Source: Aspidapion aeneum
Lineage: Eukaryota > Arthropoda > Insecta > Coleoptera > Brentidae
NCBI GenBank assembly: GCA_963576565.1
Contig: OY755042.1
Coordinates: forward strand, 97,148,185-97,212,184
Length of the DNA: 64,000 nucleotides
Direction: 5' to 3'
Shown here: positions 31,836 to 42,108 of the stretch, piece by piece
How the letters are laid out: every line of letters begins with the position of its first letter
Numbering within the stretch: position 1 is the stretch's first letter
The notes under the pieces: model-generated
The model's database searches: none
The model's input: the letters and a program-made list of their open reading frames with translations, nothing else
What the model was told of the DNA's origin: nothing
Program-made: the position numbers and the translations under genes

Positions 31836-33220
31836 TACGGGGTAAAAAGTCTGCATTTTGAGAGGGGTCTTTAACTTTGTTAACTATGAAAATTTTGTTT
31901 TCGTGTAAAGAGCTTTATTATAATTATTTTCTTGAAGAATTGACAGATGTAAACGATTTTTATTAGTTTTTGAGATATTGCATAATGTTATAAAAAAATT
32001 TTTTATGGAATGACCCTCTTTTTATTCGATTTTTAACATCAGCGTAAAATTTCCTTCACATTGAATATTTTAATTTTTTAATTTTTTTGTTGTTTTTATA
32101 TTTTTGTTTTTTCATTTTACTTAAAAACCTCTGTATCTTTTTTTATAGTTTGACGTTTGTTTTCTTCCGTTGTTTTGTTTAAAAAAAATTAAACGTCAAT
32201 AAACTACGTAAAACGTAAAATAAGGCCCCGTGTCACCACATAATACACACATAAAACGTTATTTTTATTTATTTATCTTCAAAACTAAGTTAAATGTTAA
32301 ATAATATTTTTGTATCTAAATTTTTCAAGAAATTAAGGTTTTTAAGTTTAGTATTTTTTAAAAATTCAAAAAGATTTGCATTTTTTAGACTTCTCTCTTT
32401 TTAAGTCAAATAAATAATTAGACCAGGTTTAGTTATAGCAGTAATTAACTTTTTTATAAAAAGTGACATTTTCATTGCCTTTCGGTGAAGAAGAAGAAGG
32501 TACATGCGAGGGGTCCAAATTATGCAGAATTTTTCAAGGAATCAAAATATGGTATAATTTTTATCTGTTAATCATAGTTTTTCGTCCAAAAATGCAATTT
32601 TTCTAGTCGGGAGTTGTGATTACTACCCCTAGCGGGGAACTACAGAAACAAAAGTATTTTAGGTAAATTTCCAAGACCCGATTTTGTTATAACAATTTTT
32701 TTCCGAAGCCGTAGCGATAGTAGTTTTGGAGAAAATGCCGGCCGCCATCCCTAATATGACACCCTGTATATAATTGAGGAAACTATTTTTGTATTTTCTT
32801 GTAATTATTTTAGGCAGTTAATTAAACGTTACAAATGATTTACTCAAACATATATATACTTGGTTCGAATATTTAAACCAATAATTAATTTTTTCTGTGT
32901 ATGAATAAGGCAGAGCATTTGAATTTTATAAAATGTTTAAAAATTGTATTAACCGTGGCTCCATTATGGCAAGCTTTATTATTTCTAAGCCACAATATAA
33001 ATGTGTGTAAATGTGTTTTGCACACAGACCTGCAAGTAAACACATTGCTGCTGCTGCCTTCTATGCAGGGCAATGTATCAATCCAAGGTTATTTGCAAAT
33101 GTGCAGGAGAATATGGCGTAGATAACGTAACTAAGGAGACAGATTTCCCCTTTCCGTCTTACTCTTATTATTCCTTTCGCGACGACATTTTTATCACTCA
33201 CCAATCCCTTTAGACTTATG
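31836..33220. other. Unassigned DNA, probable MITE end near 32770
   Basis: Mostly featureless AT-rich sequence. ATATGACACCCTGTATA at about 32753-32769 is the usual right end of a CAGGGTGT-type MITE, but I could not match a left end. The CAGCGGCGCAGCTAG motif at about 33225 resembles a hAT end, also unpaired. Confidence 0.3.
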
Positions 33221-33311
33221 TATCCAGCGGCGCAGCTAGAAGTCATGGGGCCCCGGGGCAAACCATTTTTTGGGAGACCTTATATGTCAATAAAAATAAC
33301 AAAATAAAATA

Positions 33312-33968
33312 CAGTAAAACCTTTCCTTGCGGACACCTCTGTTAAGCGGACACCTCTGTTAAGCGGACACTCCCTTTAGGCAGACAAATGTGTTGGAACC
33401 AAGCTTTTCCCTATTTCTTTACATGTAAAATTCACTACTTTAACCAGACACTCTAATCGGACGCGGACAATTTTTTTTGGTTAAAAAATTCTGACACCTT
33501 CCTTAACCGGACGCGAACCTCTGACAACGGGACTGAGCGCTGCACGACATGGGCATAAATATTATGTAGTATGTTGGCAACAACGCACTCTGGAGCCGGG
33601 GAATTACCCCTTTCCGTTTTAATGCGGGGACTAAATACTTCTGTCGTATTTACAACATATTTTATTCGGCGGGACTACTGTGTCTTATTTTTATTGTTCA
33701 GTTGGGCAGTAATAGATCTTTTTGGAATAGCGCCTAGTAAAAAACTTCTTAGTTTACTTGAAAAAATTGAAGTTGTTAACGTTTCGGAGAAAGAACATCT
33801 ATCAGCACGAAAAATCGCTGAAAAATTTAATATCGGAAAAACTCAAGCAACGAAAATTGTTAATAAACATATATTAAAATTTCGCAGTTCTCTCTCATAA
33901 GCGGACACCTCCAATGAGCGGACAAAATCGACGAAACCGTGAGTGTCCGCTTATAGGAGGTTTCACTG
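33312..33968 (+). mobile_element. Pogo/Tigger-like element
   Basis: Ends CAGTAAAACCTTTCC and GGAGGTTTCACTG, with TA at 33310-33311 and 33969-33970. GTGTCCGCTTA-type subterminal repeats lie inside both ends. Same family as 9878-11175, in reverse orientation, without the nested insertions. It keeps part of a DNA-binding domain. Confidence 0.85.
33571..33900 (+). pseudogene. Pogo/Tigger transposase N-terminal HTH remnant
   Basis: The C-terminal half of this frame (from about 33730) reads SKKLLSLLEKIEVVNVSEKE, then HLSARKIAEKFNIGKTQATK. This is the CENP-B/pogo N-terminal helix-turn-helix pattern (LEKIEVI...S.R..A.KFN.GKTQ). The frame then runs into the right terminal repeat and stops, so the second DNA-binding half and the DDE catalytic domain are absent. 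The first half of the frame (33571-33725) is a translation of the left noncoding part and is probably not protein. Confidence 0.75.
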
Positions 33969-33970
33969 TA

Positions 33971-34776
33971 TCTTTTTCTTGATTTTCAATTTGCAAAAAG
34001 GCGGTAAAAAAAATTGTTGTTTTTAGTAAATCTGCACTCTGAATTTAAGAATCAGATGAAAATAAAATGCGGCGGGGGCGGAAATTTTAATAAAAGTCAA
34101 GTAATAATGTATGTTTTGAAGTTAAAGGCCACTAAAAAAAAATTGGTCAAAATCCAAAATGGCGGCGAAATGTTTAGCGTCATAACTCAAAAACCATTAA
34201 TTTGAGAAAAAAACGTACAAAAGCGTTTTAACTTTTGTCAAAAAATTTTTTTTCTAAAATGTACAGAGACCAAGTGCTTTAAGTAAAAACTTTTTTGTGC
34301 ACACTAATTCCAAGACGGCGCGGAGAGCCGACCCCCCTTCCAAGGTCAAAAACTTAAATTTTTTTTAGGACTTCAATGTGAACAACACGTTTTGCAAGCT
34401 GGGGGTCTTTTTTTCGCTTTAATGACTGCCCGATACAAGAATTTTGCTTTTGCAGAGTATTTCTATGAAGGCAGAAAAATGCATGCATGCTTCTTAAGTT
34501 ATCTACGTTTTGTATGACCATATATCGCGCCATCTATTATTCCGGCAAAAACATCATTATTATTCAATGTTGTTGGGAAGATAAATCCATTAATTTCCAT
34601 TAATTAAATTTGCATTTTCGATAATTTGATGGGAAAGATAACTAAATTAACTGCAGTATTTTTTATGTACACTTTACCCCTTTTTAGAGATTTGGGTCAT
34701 ACATACATAGACTTAAAAAAGAACATAAAGTCAATGGGGCCACTTGACTTCCTTTTGGTTTTAGCAATGATTACAT
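33971..34776. other. Unassigned DNA
   Basis: No gene or paired repeat. Contains AAATCCAAAATGGCGGCGAA, a motif common in insect MITEs, but without definable ends. Confidence 0.35.
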
Positions 34777-34869
34777 ACTTAATAACAGCAGCGGACAGAT
34801 GGCTCTGCCGTGTCACCATTGGAACTACATGAATATACGGCAGAGCCATCTGTCCGCTGCTGTTAAGTT
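34777..34869. mobile_element. Palindromic MITE, family M3 (copy 2)
   Basis: Full arms ACTTAATAACAGCAGCGGAC...GGCTCTGCCGTG and complement, with the loop GGAACTACATGAATA. The flank GTTGGGTTGCATATCTAGG matches the 8.4-kb copy in inverse order. Confidence 0.8.
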
Positions 34870-34884
34870 TGTTGGGTTGCATAT

Positions 34885-35294
34885 CTAGGAGTTGTGTAAT
34901 CATTGGTTTTAGATATTACAGGGACCAGCTTTCTTCCACTTTTTATTCCTAAAGTACAAAAATGTTTTTATTTTAAACTGGATTTTTTTTACATAAATTT
35001 AAAGAAAGTTATATGTGTAAACATTTTTCATTTCTTTGTATTATGACGTTCTCGAGTTTTATTGTTTTCATAGAAACCAACTTTGTAAAGTTCATGCTCT
35101 ATATGTGCAGTGGAAATTGTGTCGCCTGGAAAAAGTTTTAATATAAGTGCCAACATAGTGGGGCAGCCACGACAGTTTTAAATTAAAATTAAATAATATT
35201 TATACCGACTGGAATACGCCCAATTTGCTAGTGCCATGCATTCTTCGAGACAGCGAACGAAAGCAAGACTCTTTGTATGTCTCTTTCTATTCCG
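34885..35294. other. Unassigned DNA
   Basis: AT-rich interval with no coding or repeat signal. Confidence 0.4.
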
Positions 35295-36330
35295 TGCAGT
35301 CATTTAATAGTAAAATGCGTTATTAAACACGTGATTTATACGAGACTGTCTGACACCTCTTCTAGTTCTGAGTATATGTTCTTTATTTTTGTTTGGAGTT
35401 TCTTTATGGTTTCTCTCCCTTTTTGTTTGGTATAATTCTGTATAGAATAGCTGTGTGATATTTATAATGGCCTCTTTAACGTTAGTTTCTATGCCGTTCA
35501 TATCCTTTATTTTAATTATTTCATATCTACCTAGAGTCGGTCTTAGACATTTCATATTCCTGTTATTTTCTATGGGTCTCTCAACTTTTATTTCTTGGCT
35601 CTTTCATTTATTTTCTTTTATCATTTTTCTTATAGTTTTATCTATTTCTATGTATTCTATCGATGTTCTTTTTCCTTCTTTTTCCAGGTTCCGCCTTTTT
35701 TCCATGAGTTTCTTTATATCGTCTGATATAAAATATTCTTTTTTTTTTACCTTTTTGTGCGTCATATTTTCCCACTTGGGTCGTAGCTCTTGTCAGCGTA
35801 TCATTTATTTCATCTATATTTTCAATTTCGCATCTTAAGTTTTGGATTAGCTGTTCCTTTAGCATTTCTTTGTATATAGCTTTATTTTGTTTTTATTATT
35901 TTTAGTGTAAGCTAGGCAACGCGATCTTAGATTCCTTTAATAGTTTGGGTGTGTTTACTTATGGCTTTATTTATTATGAATCCGACTCCGAAGTTGCTGT
36001 TATCTTCATTACCTTTATGGTATGGTAGATTACCGAAGTTCAGTTTGATTCGGTTTTTCGATTTTCGCCGTGTTTCTGACAAGCCTACAATGTCCCATTT
36101 TATTCTGGTCAGCTCTTCCTCCAGTTCATCAATTTTTTCGTCGGTGTTCAATGATCTAATATTATAGGTTGCTATTGTTAGTTTTACTTGTTTTTGAATG
36201 TTTCATAAGCAAATTTTTGCCTTTTCCAGATTCCTTGAGGCAGGCCATAGAGGTGTGGGATTTGGAGTGTGTCCTTCCCATCTGGGGACCATTTCCTTTC
36301 GTTTTCAAATTCGCCATGATTTCTCCATTG
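35295..36330 (-). pseudogene. Non-LTR retrotransposon fragment: endonuclease and linker
   Basis: On the minus strand, from about 36320 downward: PHLYGLPQGIWKRQKFAYET, a frameshift, LTIATYNIRSLNTDEKIDEL, then IKWDIVGLSETRRKSKN and YHKGNEDNSNFGVGFIINK. This is the start of an apurinic-type endonuclease domain (the Asn and Glu of NIRSL and SETR are visible). After a break come a lysine/arginine-rich linker (35638-35865) and FYTELYQTK near 35440, the spacer before reverse transcriptase. Homology ends near 35335, before the catalytic RT motifs. Typical of LINE ORFs listed as craniofacial development protein 2-like. Confidence 0.8.
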
Positions 36331-36531
36331 GGGGTAGTGGCATATTTTTTTCTTTACCTTTAGTTATTTTTCAAATTAGGACCTTTTTTTGCACTGATTA
36401 GTTGTACAGTTTGTCCACTTTAAAAATTTTAATGAGATACAAAGTCATTTAAATTAAAAAAAAGTTGCATATTTGTGTGCTTATAAATAATCCAAGCTTA
36501 TTTTATTTTAAATCGATGATGTTACATAAAT

Positions 36532-36895
36532 ACAGGGTGAAAAACAAAAATGTGCATTTTGAGAGATCTATAAGAATGGTGGAGTTACGATGGTTGTCTT
36601 TTAAATTTTGCATATACAGCTGGAATAAAACAGTAGATAACTTTTAAAGACTTTATTGTTTCTCGAAATAATCTCCACGAAAATTAAAGCACTTTTGCAT
36701 GCGCTCAAACCAGCTCTCAAGGCTGTAATTCCACTCGTCTTTTGGCACTGTTAAAATTGATCTCTTGAAGGCGTCGACTGCTTCCTCCAACTGGGCAATG
36801 CATTCTTGTTGAGATAATTTCCTTCGAAAGTTGTAAAAAATTATAGCCCGAAAATGTTCTTGGTTAAATTTAACTTTTCGTCTGATCTGTTAACT
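36532..36895 (-). mobile_element. Mariner-like element, internally deleted
   Basis: The transposase end lies next to a possible terminal repeat ATACAGGGTGAAAAACAAAA at about 36530. The other end is not clear; after about 36895 no element-like sequence is seen. It holds the short fused reading frame described separately. Confidence 0.6.
36653..36889 (-). pseudogene. Mariner-like transposase, N-terminus fused in frame to C-terminus
   Basis: The minus frame reads FNQEHFRAIIFYNFRRKLSQ (start of a mariner DNA-binding domain), then directly LEEAVDAFKRSILTVPKDEW and SLESWFERMQKCFNFRGDYF, ending EKQ and TAA. The latter is the usual mariner C-terminus after the catalytic core. The entire catalytic middle is missing, yet about 78 codons stay open across the junction. 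Shorter than the 60-aa ATG threshold because no internal start is present. Two deletions joining in frame by chance, or an expressed mini-protein, are both possible. Confidence 0.8.
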
Positions 36896-37039
36896 TAAAA
36901 AATTCGTTTGAAAAAATGTTTTGAATTTAGGTTAGGTAAAGATTGAGGTTAAGTTTTAATAACGACATTCGATCAGTGTCGCCCTCTATGTTCCTATATG
37001 CAAAATATAAAAGACAGTATAAACGGCTGGTTTAGTAGG

Positions 37040-37800
37040 TATTGATGTAGATTTTAAACAGGCTTTTTGAGTGCGTAAATCGGGAGAGATTGATATTTTT
37101 AGTTTTACATAACTTCACATGTATAGAAGAGGGGAGTAAATGAGAATTTTGGGGTTGTTTGATTTTTTTCATTAGTTTTTTCATGTTGATATTGTATTAA
37201 AGTGACACCGCGTCATCAAAACCTTGATTGGCGGGAAGGGAGTAGAGGAGTACATACAGTGGCGATTCCCAAAATGAGGCACTGCACTAATTATTCATTA
37301 GCTTACTATTTTACTTGCTTTTTATTGATGTCTTCTAAACGATTTCATTAGAAAGGAACATATATACTCTTATCTGGTTGTTGATTGATTTAGCCGGGCT
37401 TTGACGTTTTCTATTTGTTTTTGTTTTGACTGTTTATGTCACACAAATTACGACGGAGCTTTTTACAAAACAAATTACCATTTAACATAATTTTGGATCC
37501 TCTTTTATGTTTCGGATCTTTATTTATTAGGTAAGTACCTATTTAATCTCTCCTTTAAAAGGTCTTAGTGTTTTATCCTTCGAACATTAAACCCCGAGCG
37601 GCACAGTGTATGTACAAAGTGAAACACTAATTTTTGAAGGCTACTTTACTTAGATTTTGCCGCAAAATTTTTGGTTTACCATAGCTATGACGCGGTGCCA
37701 CTTTAGTACAATATCAACTATAGGTTACTTTACTGTGCAAAGTTTGAGTTTCGTAGCTCATTCCTAAATGGAATTTTGCTTTAAATATCTTTGCTTTCAA
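37040..37800 (+). repeat. Family Z repeat (copy 2), split by a MITE
   Basis: One 142-bp-type unit (ACATAACTTCACATGTATAG, GAGGGGAGTAAAT) precedes the MITE at 37185-37718. GTGCAAAGTTTGAGTTTCGT and AGCTCATTCC follow it, as at 6780-7110. Confidence 0.6.
37185..37718. mobile_element. MITE with GTTGATATTGTA ends
   Basis: Left GTTGATATTGTATTAAAGTG then CACCGCGTCAT; the right end in reverse complement is GTTGATATTGTACTAAAGTG then CACCGCGTCAT. About 32 bp of near-perfect inverted repeat. No obvious target duplication. The interior is noncoding. Confidence 0.75.
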
Positions 37801-38118
37801 AATGCGCGTTATACAAGTGAGCAATTTTTTTGGTATTTATAATAATACATATTTTCCATAACAGTCAATATAAAATGTTCGTGCGTATATGTAATCCAGA
37901 CTGTCCTTGAAACCATATGTATACATGTTGTGTGTGTTTGTATGTATGTTATTATTAAAATAGTAGTGAGGCTGTTTTCTCGTGCATTCAGGATCTGCAG
38001 CACACATCCTATACATATATTTAACCATATTGGGGTTACAGTATCTGACAGTAGACTCCAAGGAATGTAGACGAACTCACCCAAATTAACATTTATGACT
38101 CTAGTCTTTGGCAAGTAT
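37801..38118. other. Unassigned DNA
   Basis: AT-rich. Overlapping minus open frames (37809-38114) show no domain. Confidence 0.4.
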
Positions 38119-38126
38119 TACTAAAG

Positions 38127-38975
38127 TAGGCTGACCATATGGGTTTCGCGTAAAAGAAGGACATCAGAGACAAAAAATCCGGATTTTTAATAAAAAAGCC
38201 GGACAAAACGGGTAGTTTTAAAAAACCGTCCTTAAAAAATATGACCAAAAAAAAAAAGTCTCTTGGGATCGAAAGGCCTGAAAACATAGCTCAACACATA
38301 AGATAAATAAAAAGTTGCAATCTAGAAAAAATCTATGTAGGTACTGGACAATCGAATATAAATAAGTAGGTACCTTTCGGGAAAAATAGCGCCAGACCGA
38401 AGAAAAGTGCGGCTAGAAGACAGTTTCTGCAAAACTAGAAAAAGAGACTGAAAAAGTGAAAAAAATTGCGCCACAGGTGCAGGCAAAAATTTCGGAAATA
38501 TTTTACACTTTTTAAATCGCGCTTAAAAGCAATTTCTAGGAAAAAAATTGCAATCTAAAAACTACCAGAAAATTTTTTAAAAATGCGCCGACGGCGAAAA
38601 AATGAAGTATCTTTCGCACAAAATGCTGCCGTAGAAGAAAATTTTTGGTTAAAAAAATTAAATAATTTAAAAATAACTGATGCCAAAAATTTGCGGAAAA
38701 ATGTTACCAAAATGCAAAAGTTTTGGTTAGTTTTAAAAGTGTAAGCGCCACGTCGGAAAATTTTAAGTGGCTTGAATAGTTCGCTCCTGATAAATTTTGC
38801 TCAGTTCGTTTGGGGGAACTAGTTTTAAGCTTGGAGCTGTCCCCCCTAGATTCCTCTCTTCCTAAGGTCTCTTGGATCGCCAAAAAGCCGGACGAAGAAA
38901 AAAGCTGGCCGGGCATTCTTATTTTGCCCAAAAAGCCGGACTTGTTCGGCTTTATCCGGACGTATGGTCACCCTA
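38127..38975. mobile_element. Non-autonomous hAT-like element, TAGGxTGACCATA ends
   Basis: Left TAGGCTGACCATATGG, right CGTATGGTCACCCTA. Direct repeat ACTAAAG at 38120-38126 and 38976-38982. Subterminal AAAGCCGGAC motifs on both sides. The interior is a string of AAAAATTxC-type phrases with no reading frame; the minus frame at 38704-38931 is chance. The same kind of end, TAGGGTGACCATTCGGGC, appears alone at 62468. Confidence 0.75.
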
Positions 38976-39112
38976 ACTAAAGACACAGCTATAACTATCA
39001 TGAGTACTACGTATGACGTGACTTTTCAAAAAAAATATGGATCCATGACGGATCTGACACCTTCCTAGCTAGCCTAATATCACACTTCAAGTGAAGCCAT
39101 GATAAGATCTTA

Positions 39113-39540
39113 GCCTTGAAAACAGTTTTTTGTAAATATCTCAGAAACTAAAGCTCCTACGAAGTTTTTGGTTATAACACGAATTATTGAGTAAAATATA
39201 GTCTAAGAAACAACAGTGTATTGATGCACCGTTAAAAAGTTTGCATTTTTTAAAGTTTTTCATTAGCATTAATGCATTTTGACTAAAATCTAATCAGCTC
39301 GTAAGAGTCTCAAACACTATGTTACCTGAAAATTTTATGAAAATCGGTTTAGCGGTTTAGGAGCTATATCGTGTTCCGGACAGAAATAATATACACACAC
39401 ACAAACACAGACAGACATCACGACAATATTGCTAGGATAGCTCAAAATACATCCAAATAACACATTTTTGGCGTTATCTCAAAAAAAAAATTGTCGAAAA
39501 TAATACCTTCTCTAGCCATTGCTACGCGGGCTAGGAAGGT
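39113..39540 (-). mobile_element. Helentron-like family H2 (copy in reverse)
   Basis: Reads in reverse: hairpin CCTTCCTAGCC/GGCTAGAGAAGG (39506-39539), a GT-rich microsatellite around 39395, then ATCGGTTTAGCGGTTTAGGA, AACCAAAAACTTCGTAGGAG and ACAAAAAACTGTTTTCAAGG. Same order as 45650-45860. Confidence 0.7.
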
Positions 39541-40289
39541 AATAAAGTGTCCACAGTGTGCATTGTTTTTTCTGTGTAATTTTTGAAAATGTTTCCAGTT
39601 TACGGACGCCATTTAAGCTATATTTACTTACAATCTAGTCTGGACTGACATGCATCCTTTAAATGGAAATTCCATTGTCTACAAAAAACTATACCCTACT
39701 TTTTTTCGCAAAAGGCTTGATTTTTAAGAAAAGTGGTTAAAACTAACGTAACGAGGAAGCTCGGAAGAATCTCGGTTAATGGGTCTTTTAATGGGCTTTT
39801 CTGTTTACACAATTTTTCAGAAAATCAGTACTTCTGAATAAAAGGCTAATAAAAGAAAAAATTGTTGAAAATCCAAGATGGCAAAGGAAAGGGGTCGGGA
39901 GTGTTTTATGGGACCCCATTGGCTATTGATTGCATCTGGTCTTGGTTTTACGTTTTTAAAAAATATTTTTCTCTCGTATCGGCCGCCATCTTGACTATTT
40001 CATATTTGCCGAGGAAAATGTTGTTGGAAAACTGCAGATTCGTGTTCACAGCTCCCCAAGTACTATAAAATAAACAATTACATCAAAACTTTTCTCCTAA
40101 ATTAATTGGCCTATAAATTGATGTAAATTCGATTGATTTTTGTGACCCGACTAACTAGTAGTAGTAGCAGCAGGGAAATAAGTCTAAGCCTTAGAGTAAA
40201 AATGAAAAATAGAGTTAATAAAAATATTCACCAAAATTTATTTTGGAGCTTTAGTGGCACATTTGTCTCTAAGCCTTACATTTTTTACA
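39541..40289. other. Unassigned DNA
   Basis: No gene. Contains AAATCCAAGATGGCAAAGG and other MITE-like phrases. A short AGTAGTAGTAGCAGCAG run lies near 40158. Confidence 0.35.
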
Positions 40290-40608
40290 TATTTTCTACA
40301 TATTTCATGATAAAACAGAAAAAATAGCGTCAAATTTGACATAATGAGGACTCGCCCCCCCAAGCAGCGGCGTAGTTCGTGGCGTGCCCGTGAAAAACAA
40401 GAAAGCCTTTTTTTTTTTTTTTTGTTTTGGTTGCAAGATTTTTGAAGGGCGTCTTTTTGAGCTGTCGGACCGGTCCAACACACGATTACCTTTTTTTTTT
40501 TTTGTTTTTTTTTTGGTTGCACGATTTTTTGCGAGGTGCCCGTTTTAGCTGGCGAGGTCTCGGCAACCCCCCCCCCCCCCCAAGACACATTCCTGGGTGC
40601 GCCATTGC
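40290..40608 (-). mobile_element. hAT-like insertion with long T runs
   Basis: In reverse it starts CAATGGCGCACCCAGGAATG TGTCTTGG and continues with poly-C/G and two poly-T tracts, then GAACTACGCCGCTGCTTGG and a shared tail TTTTATCATGAAATATGTAG. It matches 58423-58716 through all these parts. The start abuts the LINE reading frame exactly, so it inserted into the LINE. Flanking duplication not resolved. Confidence 0.6.
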
Positions 40609-41285
40609 AATATCTTCCACTCTTCTCTGTCTGTCGCCGTGTAATCCATCTAATTCCAGCGTGTTTCTTCAAATCGTCTGCTCATCTCATTTGGGGTCTA
40701 CCCCTATTTCTTTTGTTTTCCAAGGTCTCCAGTTTACAATATATTTGTTCCATCGATCTTCTTTCTGTCTGTTATTATGACCGGCAAATTTCCATTTTAA
40801 TTTTGCTACTTCTCCTCTGACATTCCTTACTTTTACTTTGTTTCTCATCCATAACATTTGTCTTTCCATTGATCTTTGGGCCTTTATTACCTTATCCATG
40901 TTTGATTTTGTAAGTGTCAAGGTCTGGGATCCATAGGTAAGTACAGGAAGGATACATTAGTTATACACTTTCGTTTTGAGGTACTGATGATATTTTTACT
41001 GAATGCTGCCCAAGCCAATGTTACTCGTCTCTTGATTTCAACTGTTTGGTTTTATTTTTTTAGTTTAATAATTTGTCCCAGGTTTATAATATATTCCTCT
41101 ACTTGTTCTATTTTCTTTTGGCTTATTCTGATCGTGATATCTTCATCTGTGTTTGTTATGATTTTAGTTTTAGTGTAGTTCATACTCAAGCCTATATTTT
41201 TAGCTGCTGTATCCAGTTCCTCCAGCATTTTTATCAGTTCTTCTTTTTTGTCTGTTGTTTTACATTTGTACTTAAAAATATTTTA
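40609..41285 (-). pseudogene. Non-LTR retrotransposon fragment: RT C-terminal part
   Basis: Minus strand from about 41285: LEELDTAAKNIGLSMNYTKT, then KIITNTDEDITI, VEEYINLGQIIKL, EIKRRVTLAWAAF, LYLWIPDLDTYK. Then KSNMDKVIKAQRSMERQML, KLKWKFAGHNNRQKEDRWNK, and after a frameshift KKHAGIRWITRRQTEK, cut at 40609. This is the thumb and C-terminal end of the same broad LINE class as at 35.3 kb. Its polarity and order show it is a separate copy: the 3' part lies upstream of the 5' part. Several frameshifts. Confidence 0.8.
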
Positions 41286-41926
41286 ATATTCATTTATATT
41301 ATCACCAGAATTTTTCTGTCTAGCACCATAGTTACCATGGCTTTAGCAGAGTTTATGCATGCACTGACATACCTACCAATACTTCTATTGTATGTAAACT
41401 GTTAGCCACACGATCATTTAGTTGCCTCATATGACATGTCTAGGCTGGAACTGGTGCAATTCTATTACCCAGACAGACAGGGATAGCGCCGGCGCATACT
41501 TGGATAATCGTGCGTTTGTCTAGATTTGTTCTTTTCTCTATTTATAAAAAGCATGCTGATATGGAAATTTAATGACGTCTTATAGAAAGAGTCCTCAATT
41601 CTTGAGCGCATTTTTGTTGGCATCCCGGTAATATTTCTCTCCTTTTCCAACGTTTTGCCTACGATAGAGACAGCACTGCGCATTTCCTTTCCAGGACGGA
41701 AAATTCATGCTGTATCCTTTTTGATATTTACTACTATATACTATCTTTGCTTTATGTGGGCGATAAGAATGTGTGAGACGTATATATTTACTTGCAGCCA
41801 GCAGGAATAAATAATATGGTCTTTCTGCATGTAGATATGGTTGGAGCCCATGCATGTATGTAGTATATTGGGGGAATGACTTTCTAGAAAGCTGGTCACC
41901 AGTCTAATTAATTTACATGGCCAAAC
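41286..41926. other. Unassigned DNA
   Basis: Beyond the LINE match nothing definite. Minus open frames at 41465-41941 show no domain. Confidence 0.35.
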
Positions 41927-42108
41927 GTGGGTCTGGGTCAAAATAAAGGGAGGGGGGGTAAAAGTCTAAAATAATTTGTTTTTATGGAGAATTCTTTTCT
42001 AGGGAGGAGTAATTATTAATTAAATGTGCATATATATTTTTTGATTTTAGGAGGTTGAGGGGGCCGTTGAGTGGCGATAACCCCCTTCCCCTTAAATCCG
42101 CACTTTAG
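41927..42108. mobile_element. MITE family M6 (copy 2)
   Basis: GTGGGTCTGGGTCAAAATAA at the left and CTTAAATCCGCACTT at the right, with GGGAGGGGGGGTAAAAG inside. More diverged than the 30991 copy. Confidence 0.55.

Noticed and set aside
33222..33270. hAT left end CAGCGGCGCAGCTAG
   Set aside because: No matching right end or duplication could be found.
40427..40780. Plus-strand open frame across poly-T tracts
   Set aside because: Spans a transposon junction and low-complexity DNA; the real coding signal is the LINE on the opposite strand.
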